From NCBI GenBank assembly GCA_937957685.1, contig CALGAO010000007.1, forward strand, positions 42,687 to 106,686: a DNA stretch of 64,000 nt, read 5' to 3'. Below, one piece after another: positions 18,517 to 26,976 of this stretch; position 1 is the stretch's first letter, and the number at the start of each line of letters is the position of its first letter. The stretch comes from an uncultured Paenibacillaceae bacterium (GTDB taxonomy: Bacteria; Bacillota; Bacilli; Paenibacillales; DA-C8). A program made the position numbers and the translations under genes. Below the pieces are notes generated by a model, which saw only the letters and a list, made by a program, of their open reading frames with translations, made no database searches and had not been told where the DNA came from.

Positions 18517-18869
18517 TGGCCGAGATCACGATCAACGCGCGCTTCGAAACCCTGACCGATGCGGAGGAGGCGGCGACCGAGCTCAGGGCGGCGCTCGGGA
18601 CGGAGGTGGATATTCGCTCCCTGTCGGAGCAGCAGAGCTCAAGGGACCGGATGACCGTGGATGAGAGGACGATGCTCGCCTACCCGGCGATGAATCTGGG
18701 CTCGCCCACGCCTGCGCCCGCTGCCGCTCTGGCCATGGGATTGCCGGGACCTGATGCGGATGGCCCCATATACAGCGATCGCGCCTATGTGCTGGAGGCG
18801 CGCATCGAGGATGAGAATCGGCATCTGGCGCTGGACATCATCGAGAAGTACGGCGGGAGGCTCATATAG
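18516..18869 (+). CDS. Conserved hypothetical protein, second of the paralogous pair
   Basis: 117 residues from ATG 18516, whose first base is the last base of the upstream stop codon, so translation is probably coupled. The organisation is beta-alpha-beta (INARFETLTDAEEAATELRAAL), a proline/alanine-rich linker (SPTPAPAAALAMGLPGP) and a second unit ending LALDIIEKYGGRLI. This parallels the upstream protein. The two may form a heterodimer; this is inference from pairing and similar layout. No catalytic motif is visible. Confidence 0.75.
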   Translation: MAEITINARFETLTDAEEAATELRAALGTEVDIRSLSEQQSSRDRMTVDERTMLAYPAMNLGSPTPAPAAALAMGLPGPDADGPIYSDRAYVLEARIEDENRHLALDIIEKYGGRLI

Positions 18870-19017
18870 GCCATCGAGCATCGAAGAACATTCGATCGCA
18901 AGGAGAAGGAGTTGCTTAAGCATGTCGATGGAAGCGGACGTGCTGGCGGCTCCTTCTTCGTTTTCGCATCCGATGCGGCATCCATTCTATCATTGAATTG
19001 GCGTCATCAGGCATATT

Positions 19018-19323
19018 ATGATAGGGTTAGCCATGGATGAAGAGGTCGGGATCGAGGGCTGGGAGCGCGTCTATCTGCGGCTGGAGCTGGATCATGAGAA
19101 GGGGCGGTTTCGCTTCTCCCGCGACGGGACTGCCTGGCAGGACATCGGGCCGGTCCTCGATGCGACGCGCCTCTCGGATGAGCACGCCGAGCTTCAGCTG
19201 GGCAGCCTGAGACTGGATCAGGGCTTTACCGGCGCCTTTATCGGCGTATGCGTGCAGGATCTGAGCGGTGTGGGGAAGCATGCGGATTTTGATTATTTTG
19301 CCTATTGGGAACATGAAGCGTGA
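19018..19323 (+). pseudogene. Fragment of a GH43 beta-xylosidase: C-terminal beta-sandwich only
   Basis: 101 codons resemble the last ~95 residues of family 43 beta-xylosidases: GRFRFSRDGTAWQDIGPVLD, LSDEH, and the ending FTGAFIGVCVQDLSG and KHADFDYFAYWE. The catalytic five-bladed propeller is absent; no GH43 sequence is found in the 150 nt upstream and no ribosome binding site precedes the ATG at 19018. It is best read as the remnant of a deleted xylosidase gene, although an expressed stand-alone domain cannot be excluded. It matches the xylose theme of the pentonate cassette about 7 kb upstream. Confidence 0.6.
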
Positions 19324-19585
19324 CGCAGGAGCGGAAGGCTGGCTGCCGCGGCGATGAGACCGAAGGCTTGAGGGGCGGACGGTCGACTCGCGGGCGGCCT
19401 TTTTGTGTGCGAGAAAGGGAGGGCGAGGTTTCCTTGACGGGGAGAGTCGCCGCAGTTCACAGGAGCCGCTCTGGTGCCGGAAAGACGGGCGTGTCGCGGG
19501 CCAAGTGGAAGGATGGGTGGCTTTGTAGTACAATAATGGTCAAATGCTCGCCAATGGACATACACGAGAAGAGGGGTACATAAAC

Positions 19586-20551
19586 GTGCAATGGCATGAA
19601 ATCACGATCTATACAACGGAAGAGGCGACGGAAGCGATCGCCGACTATCTCCATCAGTTGGGCGCGGGCGGCGTCAGCATCGAGGAGTCCGGGTCGCTCT
19701 CGCGGCCGCGCGATACGTCGCTTGGACAATGGTACGAACGACCGCTCAATGACATCCCGGAGGGAGAGGCGGAGATGAAGGCGTACTTCTCCGAGGAAGG
19801 CGCCAACATCGAAGCCGTGCTTGAACAGGTGAGAAGCTTCGTGCTGTCGCTGCCCGCATACGGGCTCGATCCCGGCAAGGCGGAGATCAGCTGGCGCACC
19901 GTGGACGAGGAGGACTGGGCGAACGGCTGGAAGCAGTATTACAAGCCCGTGCGCATCTCGGACCGGCTGACCGTCAAGCCGACCTGGGAAGACTATGAAG
20001 CATCACCGGGCGAGATCGTCATCGAGCTGGATCCGGGGATGGCCTTCGGCACGGGCACGCATCCGACCACCTCGCTGTGCCTGCGCACCCTGGAGCGGTA
20101 CATCCGTCCGGGTGACGATGTGGTCGACGTCGGCACCGGATCGGGCATCCTGGCGATCGCCGCCGGTCTGCTCGGGGCTCGCCGGGTGCTGGCGCTTGAT
20201 CTGGATCCGGTCGCCGTCTCCAGCACGCGGGAGAATGTCCGGCTCAACGGCCTGGATCAGATCACGGTCATGGAGAGCGATCTGCTCAGCATCCTGGACA
20301 AGGTGGATCGCAGCGAGCTGGGGGTCGAGTTGCCCGTGCAGCTGGTGGTGTCGAACATCCTCGCGGAGATCATCGTCACTTTCGTCCAGGACGTCTATGC
20401 GGTGCTGAAGGAAGGCGGCCTGTTCATCGCCTCCGGCATCATCACGGCGAAGGAGCAGCTGGTCGTGGACCGTCTGCAGCAGGCCGGCTTCCGGATTGAA
20501 GCGAGACATGAAGAGGAGGACTGGGTGGCGCTGGTGGCGCGCAAGCCTTGA
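19586..20551 (+). CDS. prmA: Ribosomal protein L11 methyltransferase PrmA
   Basis: 321 residues from GTG 19586 (GAGGGG at 19571-19576); the frame extends upstream without a better start. MQWHEITIYTTEEATEAIADYL is the usual N-terminal substrate-recognition domain. The Rossmann SAM-binding motif is DVGTGSGILAIAAGLLGA, preceded by DPGMAFGTGTHPTT and followed by the NPPY-like SNILAEII. It trimethylates L11 (RplK). In B. subtilis it directly follows dnaJ; here about 13 kb of accessory genes separate them. Confidence 0.95.
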   Translation: MQWHEITIYTTEEATEAIADYLHQLGAGGVSIEESGSLSRPRDTSLGQWYERPLNDIPEGEAEMKAYFSEEGANIEAVLEQVRSFVLSLPAYGLDPGKAEISWRTVDEEDWANGWKQYYKPVRISDRLTVKPTWEDYEASPGEIVIELDPGMAFGTGTHPTTSLCLRTLERYIRPGDDVVDVGTGSGILAIAAGLLGARRVLALDLDPVAVSSTRENVRLNGLDQITVMESDLLSILDKVDRSELGVELPVQLVVSNILAEIIVTFVQDVYAVLKEGGLFIASGIITAKEQLVVDRLQQAGFRIEARHEEEDWVALVARKP

Positions 20552-20670
20552 GTGCATGATGCCCCTCGTTCCCTTGGGCAGAGGCATCCTCGATCGCCTG
20601 ACAGAGGTGATTCCGATGCCTTCCATCCTGTGGCGGGGGCCGAGTTGAGTTTATGGGGTGGTACTGACCG

Positions 20671-21354
20671 ATGGATTTCCTGAATGGACTTCGCTTCCCC
20701 TATCCGGTGGAGCAATGGCCGATCGTGGCGATCGTGATTGCGATCGCCTTCACCGTTCATGAATTTGCCCATGCCTATGCCGCATACAAGTTCGGCGATC
20801 CGACCGCATACCGGCAGGGACGGGTAACGCTCAACCCTATGGCCCATCTGGATGTGTTCGGCACGATCCTGATCTTCCTCGCCGGCTTCGGCTGGGCCAA
20901 GCCGGTTCCGGTGAACCGGTATCACTTCCGTCACCCGCGCCTCATGGGCATCATCACGACAGCGGTTGGTCCGCTCAGCAATCTATTGATCGCGCTGATC
21001 GGGCTCATCCTGCTCGTGCTGGTGCACCGGCTGGGGCTGGAGGCGGCTTCACAGGGCGTGCAGTACGCCGTGCTTCTGTTTTTTGATATCCTGATCCGCC
21101 TGAACATCGTCCTGTTCGTCTTCAACCTGATCCCTCTGCCGCCGCTGGACGGGTACAGGATCATCGAGGACCTGCTGCCGAATCATCTGCGGGCGAAGCT
21201 GTCGCAGTACGAGCACTGGACGATCCTGGCCTTCCTGCTGATGGTGTTCATACCGCCGATTCGCCGCTTCACGCTGGAGCCGATCTTCGGCCTGACGGTG
21301 GACATCTATTATTTCCTGGTGCGAATCGTGCAAGTTCTGTTCGGCATGCTGTGA
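20671..21354 (+). CDS. Site-2 protease family (M50) membrane metalloprotease, YwhC-like
   Basis: 227 residues with about six hydrophobic segments. The zinc-binding HEFAH motif is at residues 30-34 inside a membrane segment, and the third ligand is in NLIPLPPLDG near residue 163. There is no PDZ domain, so it belongs to the compact YwhC-type group rather than RseP/SpoIVFB. Such proteases cut membrane-embedded substrates; the target is unknown. The gene lies between prmA and rsmE, an insertion relative to B. subtilis, and is followed by a terminator. Confidence 0.9.
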   Translation: MDFLNGLRFPYPVEQWPIVAIVIAIAFTVHEFAHAYAAYKFGDPTAYRQGRVTLNPMAHLDVFGTILIFLAGFGWAKPVPVNRYHFRHPRLMGIITTAVGPLSNLLIALIGLILLVLVHRLGLEAASQGVQYAVLLFFDILIRLNIVLFVFNLIPLPPLDGYRIIEDLLPNHLRAKLSQYEHWTILAFLLMVFIPPIRRFTLEPIFGLTVDIYYFLVRIVQVLFGML

Positions 21355-21370
21355 GCATGCTGCCAGCTGC

Positions 21371-21409
21371 AACTCGCCTCTGTTCTTGCGGAGGCGGGTT
21401 ATTTTATTG
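21371..21409 (+). terminator. Terminator of the site-2 protease gene
   Basis: AACTCGCCTC (21371-21380) pairs with GAGGCGGGTT (21391-21400), one T-G wobble, followed by ATTTTATT. Confidence 0.85.
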
Positions 21410-21653
21410 GCCGTGTGTCCATGGATGGTTGCGGATGATCGGATGGCCTGGAGCTTACGGATCGTGGGGCCGTGGCCTGCAACAACGGCGAACTCGGCTT
21501 CATGCCGCGGCCTCGGCATATATCCTGGCTCTTCGGCTTGCCAATATCGGTATATGGCAATTCAGGGTGAAAAGATGTAAGATAAAGGGTAGTTTTCTGC
21601 TCCGGAACAGTTCCGGGCAGGATGACGGACAAGCGACAGATGAGGTTGACGTT

Positions 21654-22460
21654 ATGCAGCGTTATTTTATCCAAAGCGAACAGTTTCGGGATCAAACCAT
21701 CGTCCTGGATGGCGAGGAGGCGCATCATCTCATCCGCGTCATGCGGGCGCGTCCTGGCGACCGGATCATCGTCAGCGACGGCGAGCGGCGCGAGGCGTTG
21801 GCTGAGCTGACGCGCATCGACAGGGACGCGGCGGAGGCCAGCGTCGTGGAATGGCTCGCGATGGATCGGGAGCCGGCCGTGAAGGTGACCGTGGCCCAGA
21901 GCCTGCCCAAGGGAGACAAGCTGGAGCTCGTCATCCAGAAAGGGACCGAGCTTGGCGCCAGCCGTTTCATCCCGTTCATCTCCGAGCGGACGGTGGTCCA
22001 ATACGATGAGCGCAAGGAAGCGAAGCGTCTCGAGCGCTGGCGCAAGATCGCGAAGGAGGCGGCGGAGCAGGCGCACCGCAGCCGGGTGCCGTCGGTGGAG
22101 GCCCCGGCCTCCTGGAAGCAGCTCCTGCAGATGAGCGGGCAGTACGATCTGGCCTTGTTCTGCTACGAGCAGGCGGGAGGGTCGGCAGGCTTGAGGCCGC
22201 TGCTCATGAAGCTGCGCGAGGAATGGAGCACCCGGCATGACGCTGCGGAAGGCATCGCGGCGCCAGCTGCCCAGGGACCGTCGGTGCTGCTGATCATCGG
22301 CCCGGAGGGCGGCTTCTCGGAGAGGGAAGCGGAGCAGGCGGCGCAGGCCGGCATGCATCCGGTCGGTCTTGGCAAGCGCATCCTGCGCACGGAGACGGCG
22401 GGACTGGTGGGGCTCGCTTGCATCATGTACGAATTTAACGAGATGGGAGGAACACGTTGA
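21654..22460 (+). CDS. rsmE: 16S rRNA (uracil-1498-N3)-methyltransferase RsmE
   Basis: 268 residues from ATG 21654. The frame is open to 21351, but MQRYFIQSEQF is the normal RsmE start and follows the PUA-like N-terminal domain pattern (EEAHHLIRVMRARPGDRI). The SPOUT knot is seen in LLIIGPEGGFSEREAEQA and in LGKRILRTETAGL. It methylates U1498 in the decoding centre of 16S rRNA. The stop overlaps the start of mtaB by one base, so the two are translationally coupled. Confidence 0.95.
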   Translation: MQRYFIQSEQFRDQTIVLDGEEAHHLIRVMRARPGDRIIVSDGERREALAELTRIDRDAAEASVVEWLAMDREPAVKVTVAQSLPKGDKLELVIQKGTELGASRFIPFISERTVVQYDERKEAKRLERWRKIAKEAAEQAHRSRVPSVEAPASWKQLLQMSGQYDLALFCYEQAGGSAGLRPLLMKLREEWSTRHDAAEGIAAPAAQGPSVLLIIGPEGGFSEREAEQAAQAGMHPVGLGKRILRTETAGLVGLACIMYEFNEMGGTR

Positions 22461-23818
22461 TGCCGACTGTTGCGTTTCATACGCTCGGATGCAAAGTGAA
22501 CTTTTACGATACGGAAGCCATCTGGCAGCAATTTCAGCGGGAAGGTTATGAGCAGGTGGACTTTGAGCAGACGGCCGACGTCTACGTGATCAATACCTGC
22601 ACCGTGACCAATTCCGGCGACCGCAAGAGCCGCCAGATCATCCGCCGCGCGATCCGCCGCAATCCCGACGCGGTCGTGGCCGTGACAGGCTGCTACGCGC
22701 AAACGTCGCCGGCGGAGATCATGGCCATCCCGGGCGTGGATCTTGTCATCGGCACGCAGGATCGGGACCGGATCATCCCGCTCGTCAAGGAGATCCAGGA
22801 GAAGCGGCAGCCGATCAATGCCGTGCGGAATATCATGAAGACGCGGCAGTTCGAGGAGCTGGACGTGCCCACCTTCTCGCATCAGACGCGGGCTTTCCTG
22901 AAGATCCAGGAAGGCTGCAACAACTTCTGCACATTCTGCATCATCCCCTGGTCGCGCGGTCTGATGCGCAGCCGTGCTCCCGAGAGCGTGATCAGGCAGG
23001 CTCGCCTGCTGGTGGATGCCGGCTACAAGGAGATCGTGCTGACCGGCATTCACACCGGCGGCTATGGCGAGGATCTGGAGGACTACAGCCTGGCCAGGCT
23101 GCTGTGGGATCTGGACAAGGTCGAGGGGCTGAAGCGGGTGCGCATCAGCTCCATCGAGGCCAGCCAGATCACCGATGAAGTGATCGGGGTGCTCAAGGCC
23201 TCGGACAAAATGTGCCGCCATCTGCACATTCCGCTTCAGGCAGGCGACGATACGATCCTGAAGCGCATGCGCCGCAAGTACACGGCGGAGCAATACGCCG
23301 AGAAGCTGGCGTCGATCCGCGAAGCGATGCCGGGTGTGGCGATCACGAGCGACATCATCGTCGGTTTCCCGGGCGAGACGGATGAGCTGTTCGAGAACGG
23401 GTATCGCTTCATCGAGCGGATGGATTTTTCGGAATTGCATGTGTTCCCGTATTCGAAGCGGACGGGGACGCCGGCTGCCCGGATGAACGATCAGGTGGAT
23501 GAACAGGTCAAGCATGAGCGCGTTCATGCGCTGATCGATCTGTCCGAGAAGCATCAGCTGAAATATGCGAAGAGCAACGTCGGCCAGGTGCTCGACGTGA
23601 TCCCGGAGCGCACGCGTCCGGGGGTGCTGAGGAGCGGCGAGATCGCCGGTTATTCGGACAACTATCTGCATGTCATCTTCGAAGGCTCGGAGGAGTTGAT
23701 CGGGGAGATGTGCAAGGTCAGAATCACCGAGGCCGGCGTCAATCATTGCCGCGGCGTGCTCGTCTCCCATTCGCGGGATGATCTGTCCGGCGAGCGTGAG
23801 GCTATCCAGGTGGTCTGA
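22460..23818 (+). CDS. mtaB: tRNA t6A37 methylthiotransferase MtaB
   Basis: 452 residues. The N-terminal UPF0004 domain has its cluster cysteines in TLGCKVN, INTCTVT and TGCYAQ. The radical SAM motif CNNFCTFC is at about residues 152-159, and a C-terminal TRAM-like domain follows. MtaB converts t6A37 to ms2t6A37 in tRNAs reading ANN codons. Start ATG 22460 has GGGAGG at 22445-22450 and overlaps the rsmE stop. This is B. subtilis yqeV, in its usual place after rsmE. Confidence 0.95.
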   Translation: MPTVAFHTLGCKVNFYDTEAIWQQFQREGYEQVDFEQTADVYVINTCTVTNSGDRKSRQIIRRAIRRNPDAVVAVTGCYAQTSPAEIMAIPGVDLVIGTQDRDRIIPLVKEIQEKRQPINAVRNIMKTRQFEELDVPTFSHQTRAFLKIQEGCNNFCTFCIIPWSRGLMRSRAPESVIRQARLLVDAGYKEIVLTGIHTGGYGEDLEDYSLARLLWDLDKVEGLKRVRISSIEASQITDEVIGVLKASDKMCRHLHIPLQAGDDTILKRMRRKYTAEQYAEKLASIREAMPGVAITSDIIVGFPGETDELFENGYRFIERMDFSELHVFPYSKRTGTPAARMNDQVDEQVKHERVHALIDLSEKHQLKYAKSNVGQVLDVIPERTRPGVLRSGEIAGYSDNYLHVIFEGSEELIGEMCKVRITEAGVNHCRGVLVSHSRDDLSGEREAIQVV

Positions 23819-23921
23819 AGGTCGCCGGCGGCGCGTGACCGGGGATGTCGCCGGACATACGGCATCGAGATCAGGTTCATCATAGATCAGGCAAGATCAT
23901 GATCCAACGGAGGTGGACGAA

Positions 23922-24590
23922 ATGAGCAATCTGGCATCGTATATCGATCATACGTATCTGAAGCCGGACGCAACGTCGGCCCATATCGAGAAGCTGTGCG
24001 CGGAAGCGCTGGAGCACCAGTTTCGCGCGGTCTGCGTCAATGGCGTCTGGGTGCGCGATTGCAAGCGATGGCTGCTGGGGACGCCGGTGGCGATCAGCGC
24101 CGTGTGCGGTTTCCCGCTGGGAGCCGGGGCAAGCGCGGCCAGGGCCTACGAAGCGGAACTGGCGGCCGACGATGGCGCGACGGAGATCGATATGGTCATG
24201 CAGATCGGTCAATTTCTGGAAGGGCGATATGCCGAGGTGGAGGCGGACATCCGCACCATCGTCGATGCGGTCAAGGGTGCGGCGATCGTCAAGGTCATCC
24301 TGGAGACGGGCTTTCTGAGCGATGAGCAGATCGTGGATGCGTGCAAGCTGGCCGAGCAGGCGGGCGCGCATTACGTGAAGACATCGACCGGATTCGGTCC
24401 GGGCGGCGCTACGGTTCATCATGTGAAACTGATGCGGGGAGCCGTCTCCCCGTCCGTGAAGGTCAAGGCGTCTGGCGGCATCCGCGATCATGCGACGGCG
24501 CTGGCGATGATCGAGGCAGGAGCGGAGCGGCTCGGCACAAGCTCCGGGGTGGCCATCGTTCGCGGCGCGGCCGGCACCGAATCCTACTAG
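23922..24590 (+). CDS. deoC: Deoxyribose-phosphate aldolase DeoC
   Basis: 222 residues from ATG 23922, behind GGAGGT (GTG 23913 overlaps that site and is less likely). TIM-barrel class I aldolase: DHTYLKPDAT at the start, the catalytic-region lysines in IVKVILETGFL and YVKTSTGFGPGGAT (Schiff base lysine), and KVKASGGIRD. It cleaves 2-deoxyribose-5-phosphate to acetaldehyde and glyceraldehyde-3-phosphate in deoxynucleoside catabolism. It lies about 100 nt after mtaB and is an addition to the conserved gene order. Confidence 0.95.
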   Translation: MSNLASYIDHTYLKPDATSAHIEKLCAEALEHQFRAVCVNGVWVRDCKRWLLGTPVAISAVCGFPLGAGASAARAYEAELAADDGATEIDMVMQIGQFLEGRYAEVEADIRTIVDAVKGAAIVKVILETGFLSDEQIVDACKLAEQAGAHYVKTSTGFGPGGATVHHVKLMRGAVSPSVKVKASGGIRDHATALAMIEAGAERLGTSSGVAIVRGAAGTESY

Positions 24591-24651
24591 TCCTCGTGAT
24601 CCTGCCGCGATCGTACCTAACTCTGAATCCTACTCAGAGGGGTTGGTCCAC

Positions 24652-25233
24652 ATGAAGAGAACGATTGCGGCCATATGGATGACAGGCGCGTTGTTGCTGC
24701 TCGGAACAGCATGCGGAGAGTCAACCGTGGAGCCGGCGCCGAAGCCTGCGGGCGAGGGAGAAGCCGCTGATCCGGGAGCCGGGAATGAAGCGGGCGCCGA
24801 TCAAGGCAACGCGGCCGATGAAGGGAATGGCGGGCAAGGGACGTTCAAGATCGGCGATACGGTGAAGTTCGACAACCTGCTCATCACCCTGAACAGCGTG
24901 AAGTCAAGCAAGGGGAGCGAGTTCGAGACGCCGGAACACGACCAGTATCTGCTTCTCGACCTGACGATTGAGAATGCGGGCAAGGAATCCGAGACGGTGT
25001 CAACCTTGCTGCAGATGATGCTGTATGATGCGGAGAGCTACTCTTATGATATCGCCCTGTACACGGGAACCCAGGGTTCGGTGGACGGAGAGATCGGACC
25101 CGGGAGGAAGGTGCGCGGTGAAGTGGCCTTTGATGTGCCGAGCTCTGCATCGTATGAATTTGTCTTTGAGGATCCCTTTACGAGCGGTCAGGCCATCTGG
25201 TCTTTCGACGCGTCCGCTGTCGCAGCTGAATAG
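24652..25233 (+). CDS. Lipoprotein with DUF4352-like domain
   Basis: 193 residues. The N-terminal signal MKRTIAAIWMTGALLLLGTAC resembles a lipoprotein signal, with Cys21 as the lipidation site (the -3 residue is Gly, slightly unusual). An Ala/Gly/Glu-rich spacer follows to about residue 65. The rest is an immunoglobulin-like DUF4352 (telokin-like) domain starting FKIGDTVKFDNLLITLNSVK. Such lipoproteins sit outside the membrane; their roles are mostly unknown. The ribosome binding site AGAGGGG lies in a small hairpin (CTCTGA 24621-24626 / TCAGAG 24634-24639) that could limit translation. A terminator follows. Confidence 0.85.
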   Translation: MKRTIAAIWMTGALLLLGTACGESTVEPAPKPAGEGEAADPGAGNEAGADQGNAADEGNGGQGTFKIGDTVKFDNLLITLNSVKSSKGSEFETPEHDQYLLLDLTIENAGKESETVSTLLQMMLYDAESYSYDIALYTGTQGSVDGEIGPGRKVRGEVAFDVPSSASYEFVFEDPFTSGQAIWSFDASAVAAE

Positions 25234-25252
25234 AGTGTTGATCGCATGCAGG

Positions 25253-25293
25253 AAGCTGTCCCTGGTGGCCTGGACCTAAGGGGACAGCTTTTC
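25253..25293 (+). terminator. Terminator of the DUF4352 lipoprotein gene
   Basis: AAGCTGTCCC (25253-25262) pairs with GGGACAGCTT (25281-25290), followed by TTCTG. Confidence 0.8.
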
Positions 25294-25639
25294 TGTTCGC
25301 CTGACGGGCGACCGGCTGGCGCTCCCGAGCGCTGCCCGCCTGAGGAAGAACGCAGCACCTTGCCGCACGTATCCCGAATCCCTTCAAGGGTACGATGAAT
25401 GTTGGCGAGGGTTGTTGCGTCTGTCAGGCTTCGATGATCGTCAAAGCCTCGATGATCGGCCTCAGACGCGGCGATCGATAGGGCGCTCCTGAGTGTGCTC
25501 CTGTGCTCCTGCCCGATAATCTGCTAGAATGTTTACATGCAGAACCGCTCAAGCCATGGTTCATTCCCTCGCCTGCTCCACGGATGGAGGATGCCCGTCC
25601 GATCCCCAAGGGAACCCTGGGGGCAGTGGGCGGACGGGA
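25294..25639. other. 346-nt spacer between convergent genes
   Basis: No gene is supported. It holds small direct repeats: GCTTCGATGATCG and GCCTCGATGATCG around 25428-25458, and GCTCCTG three times around 25486-25520. A hairpin, CCCGTCCG (25594-25601) / CGGACGGG (25631-25638) with an inner CCCC/GGGG stem, lies directly after the minus-strand gene and may end it, though no T-run follows. Confidence 0.45.
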
Positions 25640-26617
25640 TCACGTGCGCGAGGGATCCAGCTTGCGGAAGACGGGCAGATAGCAGATCGGCAGGGCGAGG
25701 AGCGAGCAGACGATATTGAAGATCGTCTGCGCGTGCGCGAGCTGCGATGATTCGCTCGCGGACAGCCAGCCGGAGGCGTGGGCGAGAGCGCCGATGAGCG
25801 GGAAGAACAGCACAGCGCCGCCCACATTCAGCAGGATGTGCGACCAGGCGACGAACTGGCCGGAGCGGCTGCCTCCGATGGAGGCGATGAGCGCTGTGGC
25901 GCACGTCCCGATATTGGCGCCAAGCACGATGGCGATCCCCAGCTCGACGTCGATCACATGGACGGATGCCAGGCTCATCGTCATGGCGATGGTCGCAGCG
26001 CTGCTGTGGATGATGGCGGTGACGATGGCTCCGGCCATGACCCCCCACAGCGGGCCGATGCGGGCCTGATTGGCGAACCAGTCAAACATGCCGTAGGATT
26101 CCAGCGTCGGGATCGTGCTCTGCATGACGACGATCGCCAGCAGGACGGTGGCCAGACCGCATAAGGTCAGCGCCATATATCTCAGGCCGCTCACGATTCC
26201 TTCGATGCGGGATGAGCGGGCGAGCCAGGAGTCTGGCACGGTGGAGCAGGCCAGCCAGATCGGGAAGCAGGTCAGCAGCATCGGCAGTCCGTAACGGCTG
26301 ATATTCAGGCCGATCAGCTCCGTCGTCAGACAGGTCCCGATGTTGGTGCCGAGGATGATGCCCAGGGTGCGCGAGAAATCCAACAGCCGGGCATTGACGA
26401 GGCCGATGGTGATGACGGTAATCGCGCTTGAGCTTTGCAGCAGCGCCGTTACGAGCGTCCCGACCGCCATGCCGCGCAGCGGCGTGCGGGTCGTGCGCTC
26501 GATCCACAGCTTCAGGCGTGGGCCAGCCCACCGGTGCAGGGCCAGCTCCATCACCTTCATCCCGAACAGGAACATGGCCAGTCCTGCGGTGAGCGGCAAC
26601 AGGATGTCGAGTATCAC
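25640..26617 (-). CDS. Na/Pi cotransporter family protein (YqeW-like)
   Basis: 325 residues from GTG 26617, which has AAGGGG about 10 nt upstream on the minus strand; the longer frame to 26701 lacks a site. About eight membrane segments contain two PNaS-II repeats, seen as TALLQSSSAITVITIGLVNA and AIIHSSAATIAMTMSL, each followed by an ILGTNIGTC/VLGANIGTC motif. The family imports phosphate with sodium. This is the position of yqeW in B. subtilis (after mtaB), but here the gene is on the opposite strand and separated by deoC and a lipoprotein gene. Confidence 0.9.
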   Translation of the reverse strand: MILDILLPLTAGLAMFLFGMKVMELALHRWAGPRLKLWIERTTRTPLRGMAVGTLVTALLQSSSAITVITIGLVNARLLDFSRTLGIILGTNIGTCLTTELIGLNISRYGLPMLLTCFPIWLACSTVPDSWLARSSRIEGIVSGLRYMALTLCGLATVLLAIVVMQSTIPTLESYGMFDWFANQARIGPLWGVMAGAIVTAIIHSSAATIAMTMSLASVHVIDVELGIAIVLGANIGTCATALIASIGGSRSGQFVAWSHILLNVGGAVLFFPLIGALAHASGWLSASESSQLAHAQTIFNIVCSLLALPICYLPVFRKLDPSRT

Positions 26618-26669
26618 GCATAACGCCCCTTCACGGATGAGGCTCGTCTCTGAGACGGCGTTATCCCCA

Positions 26670-26912
26670 TATATATGAATGAGGTCAGACAAGCATGACA
26701 AGAACTCGAGTCCATCGTGCCAGGATCACGCGGCAAGTGGAGTCTACCCAGTCGCTGACAGGTGGCCTCGTGAATCCATCATGTGCGTCTATCGTCTGGA
26801 TCAGGAGCATGAGACAGGTTGGGTCGTCCCTGTCGTTGACAGGCGGTCTCGTGTATCGGTCGTGAACGTCAATCATCTGTATCAGCAAACTGTGGCATGG
26901 CGGATTCATCAG
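26670..26912 (+). repeat. Imperfect 81-bp tandem repeat in the spacer before the RlmI-like gene
   Basis: A segment starting GTCGCTGACAGG at 26751 recurs at 26832 as GTCGTTGACAGG, an offset of 81 bp. About three quarters of the first 54 positions are identical by eye, including CTCGTG, ATC and ATCAG. A more decayed copy seems to precede it from about 26670. Both strands are open in one frame across it, but no ribosome binding site or known domain supports a gene. Confidence 0.6.
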
Positions 26913-26976
26913 GTATGTCTGTCGTCTTCATCAGGAAAATGTTGCATGGTGAATACATAAAGGAGTTGGATCGTTA

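Noticed and set aside
18922..18996. 24-codon ORF after AAGGAGAAGGAG, upstream of the GH43 fragment
   Set aside because: The site is good but the peptide has no recognisable features, and a working gene of this size cannot be supported from sequence alone.
26679..26960. 93-codon ORF over the 81-bp repeat
   Set aside because: Openness follows from the repeat length being a multiple of three; there is no ribosome binding site and the opposite strand is open too.
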